This document shows, in pieces, positions 34,321 through 41,988 of a stretch of DNA of 64,000 nt. Position 1 is the stretch's first letter. Each line of letters begins with the position of its first letter. The notes below the pieces were generated by a model. The model did not search any database. It saw only the letters and a list, made by a program, of their open reading frames with translations, and was not told where the DNA came from. This DNA is from Curtobacterium sp. HSID17257 (lineage in GTDB: Bacteria > Actinomycetota > Actinomycetes > Actinomycetales > Microbacteriaceae), in NCBI RefSeq assembly GCF_003989515.1, contig NZ_RBLU01000002.1:1-64000 (forward strand), given 5' to 3'. A program made the translations under genes and the position numbers.

Positions 34321-36228
34321 TCAAGGAGTGGAAGCAACGAGTGCGCGAGCGGCGACCATTACCTCCATGAGTTCACCACTGGGGGCAGCCGGGCACTCCT
34401 GAGCGGCCAGGGCGTATGTCGCCGCGTTTTTCCCCGCAGCGCCACGACCGCTGTCGACGATTGACTGCCGAGTGCTGTTCCACTCGCCCCACTCGTTGTC
34501 GATTACGTCCTCCAGCCGGTCTGCCCACACGTGGAGAGTGGCGCTGACCTGTCCCTCGGGGTTATCTACGACGGTCTCTCCCAGGTACGCGAGTAGCCGT
34601 CGGTTCGTGCGGATCTCATTCACCTCGGTTGCAGCGGCATCGTGCTCTGGCTTGCCGTTGGCCCGTAGCCGCGAACCGCCGCCCTTGTCGTTATCGAACA
34701 CGACGAGCGTCGGGATGGACAGTTCCGCCAGGATCGCGTGGGGTATGAAGAGATGCTGTTTTCCGCCGGAGTAAGCGACGGTTATGCCCTCCACCTCCAG
34801 AGCGGTCTGTCCTTTGCGTGCGGCAATGCCATCAAGGATGCCCTTATCGGTGTCGCCCTCGACCAAGACGACGGCGTCAGCGAAGAACGCCTCAGCCAGG
34901 TTCTTCGTCCACACCTGATCCCATCTTGACCGCAGGGCGTCATCGGTCACCTCGGAGCCGTTGAGTCGCTTGGTTACGGCATCAAGAGATGCGAGGTGAA
35001 CGCTGACCGATGGATGCTCGTCCGGCGCGTGCTGGCGACGAGTGACACGACGAACCTGGTCAAAGAATCGTGGGTCAATGAAGTATGGGGAATGCGTCGC
35101 GTACATGACCTGGAGCCCGCCTGTGAGGTTATCTGCTAGATCCCGTAGCACTTTCGAGAATACCCGCGCCTGGGTTGGGTGTTGAAACAGTTCGGGCTCC
35201 TCGATGGCGAGGCAGATGACACTGCCGTCGTTACCTTGGGCGCCGCGGGCGGCGAGTAGTTTGAGTGATGAGATCAGCAGCGCTCGCTGGAAGCCGTGCC
35301 CCTGGCGATCCACGCTGGTTTCGTTCAGAGCGTCACTGATGGCGACGCTGATCGATGCCGGGCTGGGGCGTAAGTCTGAGGTGCGCGGGTGAAGTCGAAT
35401 ACCGCGGCCGGCGGTGAAGGCACGCACCTCGGCGGTCAGCGCGTCAGCCAGATCGTTGAGCTGCTCGCCGAGGTGTTCCTTGTTGATCGCCGTTTGCTTC
35501 TCGCTGACCTCTTTCGCAAGAGCCTCGAACGCTGCGTTGGCACTCTTCCGGTCAATGGTGCGTTCGAGGATGCGTCCGATGATCGTCTTCTTGCCCTCCA
35601 CGCTCTCCTCGCTAGCGCGAAGATCAGCCGTCACGAGCACGAAGTCAAACAGCCCAGACAACTTGTTTTGTCCGTTGAACCCGAACAGGTGCGTGACTCC
35701 ACTCTCCGTCTCTTCAAGACGATCGGGGTTGTGACTCTCCCATAGCGTCATCGCCTGGTCAGCAGCACCTTGGTTCTTCCAGTTTGGCAGCCCGGGTGCT
35801 TCACCGCGCGCAATCAGATCATCCCAGAGACCTCTCTTCTCCTTCGCTGATCCCGCGTTCCGGATTTCCTCGAACGCTGGAAATGACCGGGCTCGCGCAG
35901 TCATCTTGTCGCTGCCGTTATCCCAGATTCGCCAGGCCGTGAAGGTCGTGGAGCCGGGGGGAGCGTAAGTCGACCCGAGGGCTTCGCGATCCGCAACGCT
36001 GAGATCGGAGAACTTGACCTCGACGCTAATCCGCCGGTCCTCGACTGCCCCGGAATAAACATCCTCGTCGACCAGGCGTGTTTCACCGTTGAAGAACCAG
36101 TCCAGCGCGCGAAGGACTGTCGACTTACCTGCTCCGTTCGGCCCGACGAACGATGTCAAAGTTTCCATATCGACGCACACGTCCTCGAGGCACCGGAAGT
36201 TCTTGACCCTGATCGACTTGATGCGCAT
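34321..36228 (-). CDS. OLD-family ATPase/TOPRIM nuclease
   Basis: A 635-aa overcoming-lysogenisation-defect type protein. The N-terminal ABC ATPase has Walker A FVGPNGAGKST (about 28-38), Walker B LAIEEPELFQHP and H-loop YATHSPYFID. The C-terminal TOPRIM domain has VVLVEGDTDKGIL with catalytic Glu and LVVFDNDKGGG with metal-binding Asp. Full length is in the class 1 range (also that of GajA). No GajB-type UvrD helicase neighbours it, so it is a stand-alone OLD nuclease. Base composition is lower in GC than the flanks, in line with transfer. A role in anti-phage defence is inferred. Confidence 0.88.
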   Translation of the reverse strand: MRIKSIRVKNFRCLEDVCVDMETLTSFVGPNGAGKSTVLRALDWFFNGETRLVDEDVYSGAVEDRRISVEVKFSDLSVADREALGSTYAPPGSTTFTAWRIWDNGSDKMTARARSFPAFEEIRNAGSAKEKRGLWDDLIARGEAPGLPNWKNQGAADQAMTLWESHNPDRLEETESGVTHLFGFNGQNKLSGLFDFVLVTADLRASEESVEGKKTIIGRILERTIDRKSANAAFEALAKEVSEKQTAINKEHLGEQLNDLADALTAEVRAFTAGRGIRLHPRTSDLRPSPASISVAISDALNETSVDRQGHGFQRALLISSLKLLAARGAQGNDGSVICLAIEEPELFQHPTQARVFSKVLRDLADNLTGGLQVMYATHSPYFIDPRFFDQVRRVTRRQHAPDEHPSVSVHLASLDAVTKRLNGSEVTDDALRSRWDQVWTKNLAEAFFADAVVLVEGDTDKGILDGIAARKGQTALEVEGITVAYSGGKQHLFIPHAILAELSIPTLVVFDNDKGGGSRLRANGKPEHDAAATEVNEIRTNRRLLAYLGETVVDNPEGQVSATLHVWADRLEDVIDNEWGEWNSTRQSIVDSGRGAAGKNAATYALAAQECPAAPSGELMEVMVAARALVASTP

Positions 36229-36759
36229 CTCTACCCCCTGATCGCGGCCGCGCGGCCGAAACTATTGTTACAGCGGCGGGTCTCCAACGCTGGAGCGACA
36301 CGGTAGACGGGCTCGACGACGGTGCGGCACGGCAGGCATGTCGAGCGTGGCTGGCCGCTCATCATCCTCGCTTTGCAGGTTTGAATTCAGCGCTTCGCTC
36401 GTCGATCCTGGATCAAAGCGATGGGCACGCAGATCGCAAAAGCTATGAGAATCGGTTCCGCCCAACGCCCCGCTCCAGGGGTGAATGTGACGCTAGCCTC
36501 CGCCGTAGGGAAGCGGCGGTCCCTGCGAAGGGCGACAGAAACCACCGGTCGGCCGCGGACGGGCCGTCCGATAGCCGGTCGTGAACCGGACGTCCAATAT
36601 TCAGGATGGGATCCTTCGGAGGGTGCACCCACGCGCTGTCCTGTGAGCAGCTCCGCTCAGTGTCGCCCTTCAAGCTTCTCTCCCTGTCGTCCCGCGTCAC
36701 GAAGCGGACCGGTTCTCGAGGTGCGGAAGATCGTCGGTGCGGGCATGGGGTGGTGGGTG
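36229..36759. other. Roughly 530-bp stretch without a confident gene
   Basis: Between the divergent OLD gene and the fluoride operon promoter. A minus-strand frame at 36387-36632 ends in a hydrophobic stretch (PILIAFAICVPIALIQDRR) and might be the remnant of a small membrane protein, but it lacks a ribosome-binding site and the N-terminal part is unconvincing. No hairpin or repeat array was seen. Confidence 0.45.
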
Positions 36760-36765
36760 CATACT
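36760..36765 (+). promoter_or_regulatory. Putative -10 box of the fluoride operon
   Basis: CATACT would start transcription near 36772, just upstream of the riboswitch aptamer. The -35 region is not clear. Confidence 0.4.
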
Positions 36766-36779
36766 GGTGGTGTCTTCGG

Positions 36780-36874
36780 ACCCGGCAGTGGGGCTTGCCG
36801 GACCCAACCTCGACACTCGTCGACAACAGTCCCTATCTCAGCTGGTTGCGCTTCTGTGCGCCTGAGGTAGGGAG
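36780..36874 (+). ncRNA. Fluoride riboswitch (crcB motif) with translational switch
   Basis: The order of parts fits the crcB aptamer: P1 CGGCA/TGCCG (36783-36787 and 36796-36800) with loop GTGGGGCT; linker with AACC; P2 TCGAC-ACTC-GTCGA (36810-36823); then CAACAGTCCCTATC, where GTCCC can form the pseudoknot with GGGGC of the P1 loop. The expression platform is legible: CCCTATCTCAG (36831-36841) is complementary over 11 bp, with one G-U, to CTGAGGTAGGG (36862-36872), which covers the GGGAG ribosome-binding site of the ATG at 36880. Pseudoknot formation would remove part of the sequestering strand and expose the site. The P1 loop reads GUGG where the usual motif has AUGG, so it is a divergent example. 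Confidence 0.8.
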
Positions 36875-36879
36875 ATGTC

Positions 36880-37386
36880 ATGGTCGAGTCGAGCACTGCC
36901 GGTGTTGTCGTGGTCGGTGTGCAGTCCGGGCAGGGGCACGACGTCGTCGGTGTCGCGGCTGCCGTCGCTGAACGCTTCAGCGCCCGCCTGGTGTGTGTGG
37001 TCGTCGATCCGGCGCTGCTGTCAGCGGGGGTGCGTGCGGACGGGTCGGAGATCATCGAACCGATCGACCCGGACACGGCGGACAGCGACCCGCAGCAGCT
37101 CCCCGACGAAGACATGCGGGTCATCAGAGATCTTGCTGCGGCGCGATCGGTCGACGTGGACTTCGTCTCCCGCGTCGGGGACCCGAGTCACGCACTCGCT
37201 GCGGTGGCTGAGGAACGTGACGCGGTGATGATCGTCGTCGGATCCCAGGCTGGCCGACGCCGGATAGCGGAACTGCTCACCGGGTCCGTCGCCGCGCACC
37301 TGACGCATCAGCAGCACCGGCCGATACTGGTCGTCCCGCACGACCCGGTCGGCGCCACCGTCCTCCTCCCGTCGGAAGCCCCGTGA
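36880..37386 (+). CDS. Universal stress protein family protein
   Basis: A 168-aa UspA-fold protein. The ATP-binding signature G-2x-G-9x-G-(S/T) is present as VVGSQAGRRRIAELLTGSVA near residues 114-133, and the C-terminal strand is RPILVVP. An insert of about 25 acidic residues follows the first strand pair. It is the first gene behind the fluoride riboswitch, and its ribosome-binding site is the one controlled. Its stop overlaps the next gene (GTGA). Its role in fluoride stress is not known. Confidence 0.88.
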   Translation: MVESSTAGVVVVGVQSGQGHDVVGVAAAVAERFSARLVCVVVDPALLSAGVRADGSEIIEPIDPDTADSDPQQLPDEDMRVIRDLAAARSVDVDFVSRVGDPSHALAAVAEERDAVMIVVGSQAGRRRIAELLTGSVAAHLTHQQHRPILVVPHDPVGATVLLPSEAP

Positions 37387-38129
37387 CGGGCATGCTGACG
37401 CTCCTGCGGCATGGGGAGAGCACCGCGAACGAAGCCGGCACCTTCACCGGGCTCCTCGACGTCCCGCTCACGCACCGCGGCGAACGGCAAGCATCCGCAG
37501 CCGGACAGCTCCTCCGGTCGAACCACATCACGCCGGACGTCGTGGTCACCTCCACATTGCGCCGTGCCGTCCGCACCGCCGAACTGGTCTGCGACGCCCT
37601 CGGGACACAGCTGCCCACGGAAGCGGTGTGGCAGCTCAACGAACGCAACTACGGTGCCCTGACCGGGATGACGAAGACCGACGCCCGTCGGATGCTCGGT
37701 GACGACGAGTACGTGCGGCTCCGCAGGTCCCGTACCGGCACACCGCCACCGATGTCGCTGCACCTGTGGGAGGAACTGCGGTCGAGCTCCGCGCTGCGCG
37801 GCCTGCCCGACGGCGCCCTCCGACGCACCGAGGCACTCTCGGACGTCATCAAGCGGGTCCGCCCCGTCTTGCACGACCGGCTCCTGCCGATGGTGCGGTC
37901 AGGGCGGAGCGTCCTCGTCGTCGCGCACGGGAACTCGCTCCGCGCACTCTGCGCATGCATCGACGACCTCACCGACCCGGAGCTCGAGCAGCTCAACCTG
38001 CCGACCGGGCAACCCGTGCAGTACCACCTCGCCCCGACGGGTGCTCTCGTCCCGCGGGGTGGGGCGTTCCTGGATCCGGTAGCAGCACAGCACGCCGCGG
38101 CGCTGGTCGCGGCAGAAGGCGGAACATGA
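37383..38129 (+). CDS. 2,3-bisphosphoglycerate-dependent phosphoglycerate mutase-like enzyme
   Basis: A 248-aa histidine phosphatase superfamily member of the dPGM type. The motifs are LLRHGESTANEAGTFTG (catalytic His about 11), LTHRGERQA, LNERNYGALTGM and the second His in VVAHGNSLRAL. The ERNYG segment and length mark a glycolytic mutase (3-phosphoglycerate to 2-phosphoglycerate), one step before enolase. The GTG start overlaps the usp stop; an ATG three codons later is an alternative. It sits in the same operon as enolase and pyrophosphatase. Confidence 0.88.
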   Translation: MTGMLTLLRHGESTANEAGTFTGLLDVPLTHRGERQASAAGQLLRSNHITPDVVVTSTLRRAVRTAELVCDALGTQLPTEAVWQLNERNYGALTGMTKTDARRMLGDDEYVRLRRSRTGTPPPMSLHLWEELRSSSALRGLPDGALRRTEALSDVIKRVRPVLHDRLLPMVRSGRSVLVVAHGNSLRALCACIDDLTDPELEQLNLPTGQPVQYHLAPTGALVPRGGAFLDPVAAQHAAALVAAEGGT

Positions 38130-38629
38130 CCACCCGAACGGACACCCCGATGCCCGACGACCAGCTCCCTCCCGACCCGGACGTCGACGTCTCCGACCCG
38201 GCAACGACCATGCGGCCGGTGCATCTGCGGTGGCGGTACGTCGGCCTCGTCGCCGTCGGTGGGGCCGGCGGTACTGCCCTCCGCGACGTCATCAGTAGCG
38301 TGCTCCCTGCCGATGGCGGGGTGAGTTGGTCGATCTTCTGGATCAACATCACCGGGGCGCTGGCCCTCGGTGTGCTGTTGGAAGCGCTCGCGCACCGTGG
38401 GCCCGATGCCGGTCGCCGGAGGGTGCTGCGGCTGCTCCTCGGGACAGGGGTCCTCGGCGGGTTCACCACCTACAGCACCCTCGCCGAGTCCACCGCCGCC
38501 CTGTTCCTCGACGGCCACGGCCTCGCTGGCACCGGCTACGCGCTCCTCACTGTCCTATCCGGCGCGATCGCGACCGCCTGCGGTCTCGTCGTCGCCGGCT
38601 GGTTCCGTCCCCGAACGGAGGAAGCATGA
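38126..38629 (+). CDS. crcB: Fluoride channel CrcB/Fluc, first copy
   Basis: A 167-aa four-segment membrane protein that exports fluoride as an antiparallel dimer. The family motifs are [27 protein letters not shown] and [12 protein letters not shown]. The first 40 residues are an acidic hydrophilic extension not present in the second copy. Two adjacent copies often make a heterodimer. Start and stop both overlap neighbours by ATGA, so translation is coupled. Confidence 0.94.
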   Translation: MTTRTDTPMPDDQLPPDPDVDVSDPATTMRPVHLRWRYVGLVAVGGAGGTALRDVISSVLPADGGVSWSIFWINITGALALGVLLEALAHRGPDAGRRRVLRLLLGTGVLGGFTTYSTLAESTAALFLDGHGLAGTGYALLTVLSGAIATACGLVVAGWFRPRTEEA

Positions 38630-38997
38630 ACGCCGCCCTCATCGTCGTCGTCGCCCTCGGTGGCGGTGCCGGCGCTGCCGGTCGGTTCCTCCTCGACGGG
38701 CTGATCAACACCGGCCGGGAGTTCCGGCTCCCCGTCGGCACGCTGACGATCAACATCACCGGGTCGCTGCTGCTGGGGATCATCGTCGGCGCCGCCACGC
38801 ACCTCGGCGCGGTGCCGGTCGCGGTCCTCGGCACCGGGGTGATGGGCGGCTACACCACGTTCAGCACCGCCAGCTTCGAAACCGTCCGCCTCGCCCGCAG
38901 CGGACGGATCACCGCCGCCGCGATCAACGGTCTCGGAATGCTCGTCGTCTCCGTCGCCGCCGCGACCGCCGGCATCCTCCTCGGCGGCACCCTGTGA
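38626..38997 (+). CDS. crcB: Fluoride channel CrcB/Fluc, second copy
   Basis: A 123-aa channel of typical length with four membrane segments. Motifs are [28 protein letters not shown] and [13 protein letters not shown], including the Asn and Phe residues lining the fluoride path. It overlaps the first crcB by 4 nt and its stop overlaps a GTG of the pyrophosphatase frame. The pair probably forms the working export channel. Confidence 0.94.
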   Translation: MNAALIVVVALGGGAGAAGRFLLDGLINTGREFRLPVGTLTINITGSLLLGIIVGAATHLGAVPVAVLGTGVMGGYTTFSTASFETVRLARSGRITAAAINGLGMLVVSVAAATAGILLGGTL

Positions 38998-39044
38998 CCA
39001 CCCCACTCACTGACCACACACCCGCTCCAGCACCGGAGGTACCC

Positions 39045-39530
39045 ATGCTGTTCGACGTCACGATCGAGATTCCCCGCGGCAGCGGCAACAAGTACGAGGT
39101 CGACCACACCACCGGCCGGATCCGGCTCGACCGGGCGGTGTTCACCAGCATGGTGTTCCCCCAGGACTACGGCTCCATCGACAACACCCTCGGCGATGAC
39201 GGCGACCCCCTCGACGCCCTGGTGCTCCTGCCCCGTCCCACGTTCCCCGGCGTCGTCATCACGGTCCGGCCGGTCGGGATGCTGCGCATGGTCGACGAGA
39301 ACGGCGGCGACGACAAGATCCTCACCGTTCCCGCTGGCGACGACCGCTTCGCGCAGCTGCGGGACATCACCGATGTGCCGGAACACACGCTGGCGGAGAT
39401 CGAGCACTTCTTCGCCCACTACAAGGAGATCGAGCACGGCAAGCACGTCACCACCAACGGGTGGGCCGACCGTGCTGCTGCCGAAGCCGTCATCCGCACC
39501 GCACAGAACGCCCACACCCGACACCCGTGA
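39045..39530 (+). CDS. ppa: Family I inorganic pyrophosphatase
   Basis: A 161-aa soluble pyrophosphatase (PPi to 2 Pi). The family signature [21 protein letters not shown] and [15 protein letters not shown] are present with the metal-binding Asp residues. The ATG at 39045 has GGAGGT 4 nt upstream; a GTG at 38994 overlapping the crcB stop would add 17 residues. Family I enzymes are strongly inhibited by fluoride, which explains a spare copy behind a fluoride switch. The next gene, enolase, follows a structured 142-nt gap. Confidence 0.93.
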   Translation: MLFDVTIEIPRGSGNKYEVDHTTGRIRLDRAVFTSMVFPQDYGSIDNTLGDDGDPLDALVLLPRPTFPGVVITVRPVGMLRMVDENGGDDKILTVPAGDDRFAQLRDITDVPEHTLAEIEHFFAHYKEIEHGKHVTTNGWADRAAAEAVIRTAQNAHTRHP

Positions 39531-39548
39531 CCCACGGGTCCACAGACT

Positions 39549-39610
39549 GCCGCGGGGAGGCACTGGCGCAGAGTGATCGCCAGCAGGTCGTCCCTCCGCC
39601 TCCCCGCGGC
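39549..39610 (+). promoter_or_regulatory. Nested hairpin between ppa and eno
   Basis: A perfect 13-bp stem (GCCGCGGGGAGGC at 39549-39561 with 39598-39610) encloses a 6-bp stem (CTGGCG/CGCCAG at 39563-39568 and 39578-39583). It may terminate partially, stabilise mRNA, or separate enolase expression from the upstream genes. A U-tract does not follow. Confidence 0.55.
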
Positions 39611-39672
39611 TTCCCCTTCCAACCACAGACCAGCTCGACGCATGACCCGAACCGAACCGAAGGAGCGTCACC

Positions 39673-41007
39673 ATGAACGACTACATCAGCGGCATCCACC
39701 ACCACGGAGCCCATCAGGGTGAGTACGTCACCCACCACGACCACCCCGTCACCATCGACGCCGTCCACGGCGCCCGCATCCTCGACTCCCGCGGCTACCC
39801 GACCGTCCGCGTGTCCCTCGAGCTCGACGACGGCCGCACCGTCACCGGGGACGCCCCCGCGGGCGCATCCACCGGCGCCCACGAAGCCGTCGAGCTCCGC
39901 GACGGCGGTTCCGCGTTCGGCGGCCGCGACGTCACCCAGGCGCTCCACCTGATCGACACCGACATCTCAGGGCTCCTCACCGGCCGGTCGTGGTCGGCGA
40001 TCGGGCAGGTCGACGCCGCCCTTGCCGAACTCGACGGCACCACCGGGTACCGCCGGCTCGGCGCGAACAGCGTTGTCGCCACCTCAATCGCCGCATCCAG
40101 GGCCCTCGCCCATGCCGCGGACCTCCCGCTCTGGCAGTGGATCGCTGAGATCACCGGCTCGACGCCGCGGATGCCGGTCCCGCACTTCAACGTCCTCAAC
40201 GGCGGCGCGCACGCAGCGAACGAGCTGGACTTCCAGGAGTTCATGATCGCTCCCGTCAACGCAGGCTCGATGGCAGACGCCGTCCGAATCGGCGCAGACG
40301 TGTACCACGCTCTCGCGGCGCTGGTTCGGGACCGGTTCGGCAGCCTCGGCCTCGGCGACGAGGGCGGTTTCGCACCGTCGATCGCTGCGCCCGAGGAAGC
40401 GCTCGACCTGCTCGTCGACGCGATCCGTACCGCCGGCTACGAGCCGGGCGTCGATCAGGTGGCGATCGCGCTCGATCCGGCCGCGAACGAGTTCTCCCAG
40501 GGCGACGGCTCCTACCGGGTGCTCAACGACAGCCTCGACCGGGACGGGCTGGTCGACTACTACCGGCACCTCATCGACACGTATCCGATCCGGAGCATCG
40601 AAGACGGGTTCGCGGAAGACGACCATGAGGGGTTCCGCCGCATGCAAGCGGCGCTCGGCGACCGGATCCAGATCGTCGGCGACGACCTCTACGTCACCGA
40701 CCCACAGCGGATCCGCGACGGCGGCGAGCAGCAGCTGACGAACGCGGCACTGATCAAGCCGAACCAGATCGGGACCGTCTCCCAGACCCTCGGCGCGATC
40801 GCCACCGCCAAGAGCATCGGGATGGCCAGCATGGTCTCCCACCGTTCTGGGGAGACCACGGACACGTTCATCGCGGACCTCGTTGTCGGGACCGGCACCG
40901 GGCAGATCAAGTCCGGCGCACCCGGCCGCGGGGAACGCGTCGCGAAGTACAACCGGCTCACCGAGATCGCCGAGCAGCACCCGGAGCTGCCCTACGGACT
41001 GATCTGA
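39673..41007 (+). CDS. eno: Enolase with His-rich N-terminal extension
   Basis: A 444-aa phosphopyruvate hydratase (2-phosphoglycerate to PEP). Catalytic segments are GASTGAHEA, FQEFMIAPV, LGDEGGFAP, SIEDGFAEDD, the signature LIKPNQIGTVSQT with its Lys, and SHRSGETTD. About 25 extra residues at the N-terminus are rich in His (ISGIHHHGAHQGEYVTHHDH). AAGGAGCG precedes the ATG at 39673. Fluoride with phosphate is a classic enolase inhibitor, so this is likely a supplementary, perhaps less sensitive, enzyme. The chromosomal copy must lie outside the window. Confidence 0.93.
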   Translation: MNDYISGIHHHGAHQGEYVTHHDHPVTIDAVHGARILDSRGYPTVRVSLELDDGRTVTGDAPAGASTGAHEAVELRDGGSAFGGRDVTQALHLIDTDISGLLTGRSWSAIGQVDAALAELDGTTGYRRLGANSVVATSIAASRALAHAADLPLWQWIAEITGSTPRMPVPHFNVLNGGAHAANELDFQEFMIAPVNAGSMADAVRIGADVYHALAALVRDRFGSLGLGDEGGFAPSIAAPEEALDLLVDAIRTAGYEPGVDQVAIALDPAANEFSQGDGSYRVLNDSLDRDGLVDYYRHLIDTYPIRSIEDGFAEDDHEGFRRMQAALGDRIQIVGDDLYVTDPQRIRDGGEQQLTNAALIKPNQIGTVSQTLGAIATAKSIGMASMVSHRSGETTDTFIADLVVGTGTGQIKSGAPGRGERVAKYNRLTEIAEQHPELPYGLI

Positions 41008-41918
41008 CCACCGGTACTCGAGCTGCGAGCAGTGTCCAGGAACGCCGTCACAGCGGGCCCCGGGCGGCCTGACCAGATCGCTCGCAGCGGCCGGATCAGT
41101 GGCGGGCCGAGCAGTAGCGCCCGGACGAGGGCACCGTCTTCGAGGTCAGTGTCGACGGTGCGGAGACTCATCACCGCGGGCGCGATGCCCGCTCGAGCGT
41201 TGGCGCGGATGATGCCAGTCGTTTCCAGCACTGCAGCCGGCGGGACCAGGGTCAGACCCGCGTCGTCGAGCCACGCTTCGACCGTGGAGCGGGTGCCGGA
41301 CCCTTCCTCACGGAGCAGCAGGGGCGTCTCCGCGAGGTCATCCGAGGTGATGGCCGAAGCGCTTGCCCAAGGATGGTGCGGGGCGACGACGACCACGAGT
41401 TCGTCCTCATCGACCACCAACGATGAGAGGCCAATCGGCGCAGCAGGAGTCTCCGTGAACCCGACGTCGGCAGCGCCGGAACGGACGAGGTCGGTCACGT
41501 CGGCGGAGTTCCCCGCGATCAAACGCACCGACGCATCCGGCGTGGCAGCACGGTGGGTGAGCAGCCATCCGGGCAGCAGGAGTTCGGCGATCGTCTGCGA
41601 CGCTGCGATCACGAGGGATCCCGCCGGTTCCCGCAGCGCGGCGACGCCTGCTTCAAGCCGCCGGGAGGCCTCCAACACCGGGACGGCGAGACCGAGCACC
41701 ACCCGGCCGGCGTCGGTCAGCGCGGTCCCGGATGCCGTCCGGTGCGCCAGCGGCTGACCGGTCGCCTGCTCCGCCGCACGCAAGCGCGCAGACACCGCCT
41801 GCTGTGTCACCCCCAACACCTCGGCCGCGCGGGTCAACGACCCGGTCTCCGCGACGCGGACGAGGACCTCGAGGGTGTCGAGGTCCAGGATCCGGTCCGT
41901 CAACCGCCGCAGTGCCAC
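40992..41918 (-). CDS. LysR-family transcriptional regulator
   Basis: A 308-aa LysR-type regulator. N-terminal winged helix: LDTLEVLVRVAETGSLTRAAEVLGVTQQAVSARLRAAE. A periplasmic-binding-like effector domain follows (about 90-300). The GTG at 41918 is the most likely start; the frame is open upstream but its translation is not LysR-like. It is divergent from the TDT transporter and convergent with enolase by 16 nt. It probably controls the transporter; the ligand is unknown. Confidence 0.85.
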   Translation of the reverse strand: MALRRLTDRILDLDTLEVLVRVAETGSLTRAAEVLGVTQQAVSARLRAAEQATGQPLAHRTASGTALTDAGRVVLGLAVPVLEASRRLEAGVAALREPAGSLVIAASQTIAELLLPGWLLTHRAATPDASVRLIAGNSADVTDLVRSGAADVGFTETPAAPIGLSSLVVDEDELVVVVAPHHPWASASAITSDDLAETPLLLREEGSGTRSTVEAWLDDAGLTLVPPAAVLETTGIIRANARAGIAPAVMSLRTVDTDLEDGALVRALLLGPPLIRPLRAIWSGRPGPAVTAFLDTARSSSTGGQISP

Positions 41919-41988
41919 AAGCAACCATTGTGCCCTGCCAACGAGTCCGCCGTTCCCGAACCACGGGGCACACGCGCACGATGGGTGC

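Noticed and set aside
36387-36632. Possible small membrane protein on the minus strand
   Set aside because: Only the C-terminal hydrophobic stretch looks protein-like; there is no start signal.
34321-37386. OLD gene plus neighbour as a Gabija system
   Set aside because: The neighbour is a universal stress protein in a fluoride operon on the other strand; no UvrD-like helicase is present.
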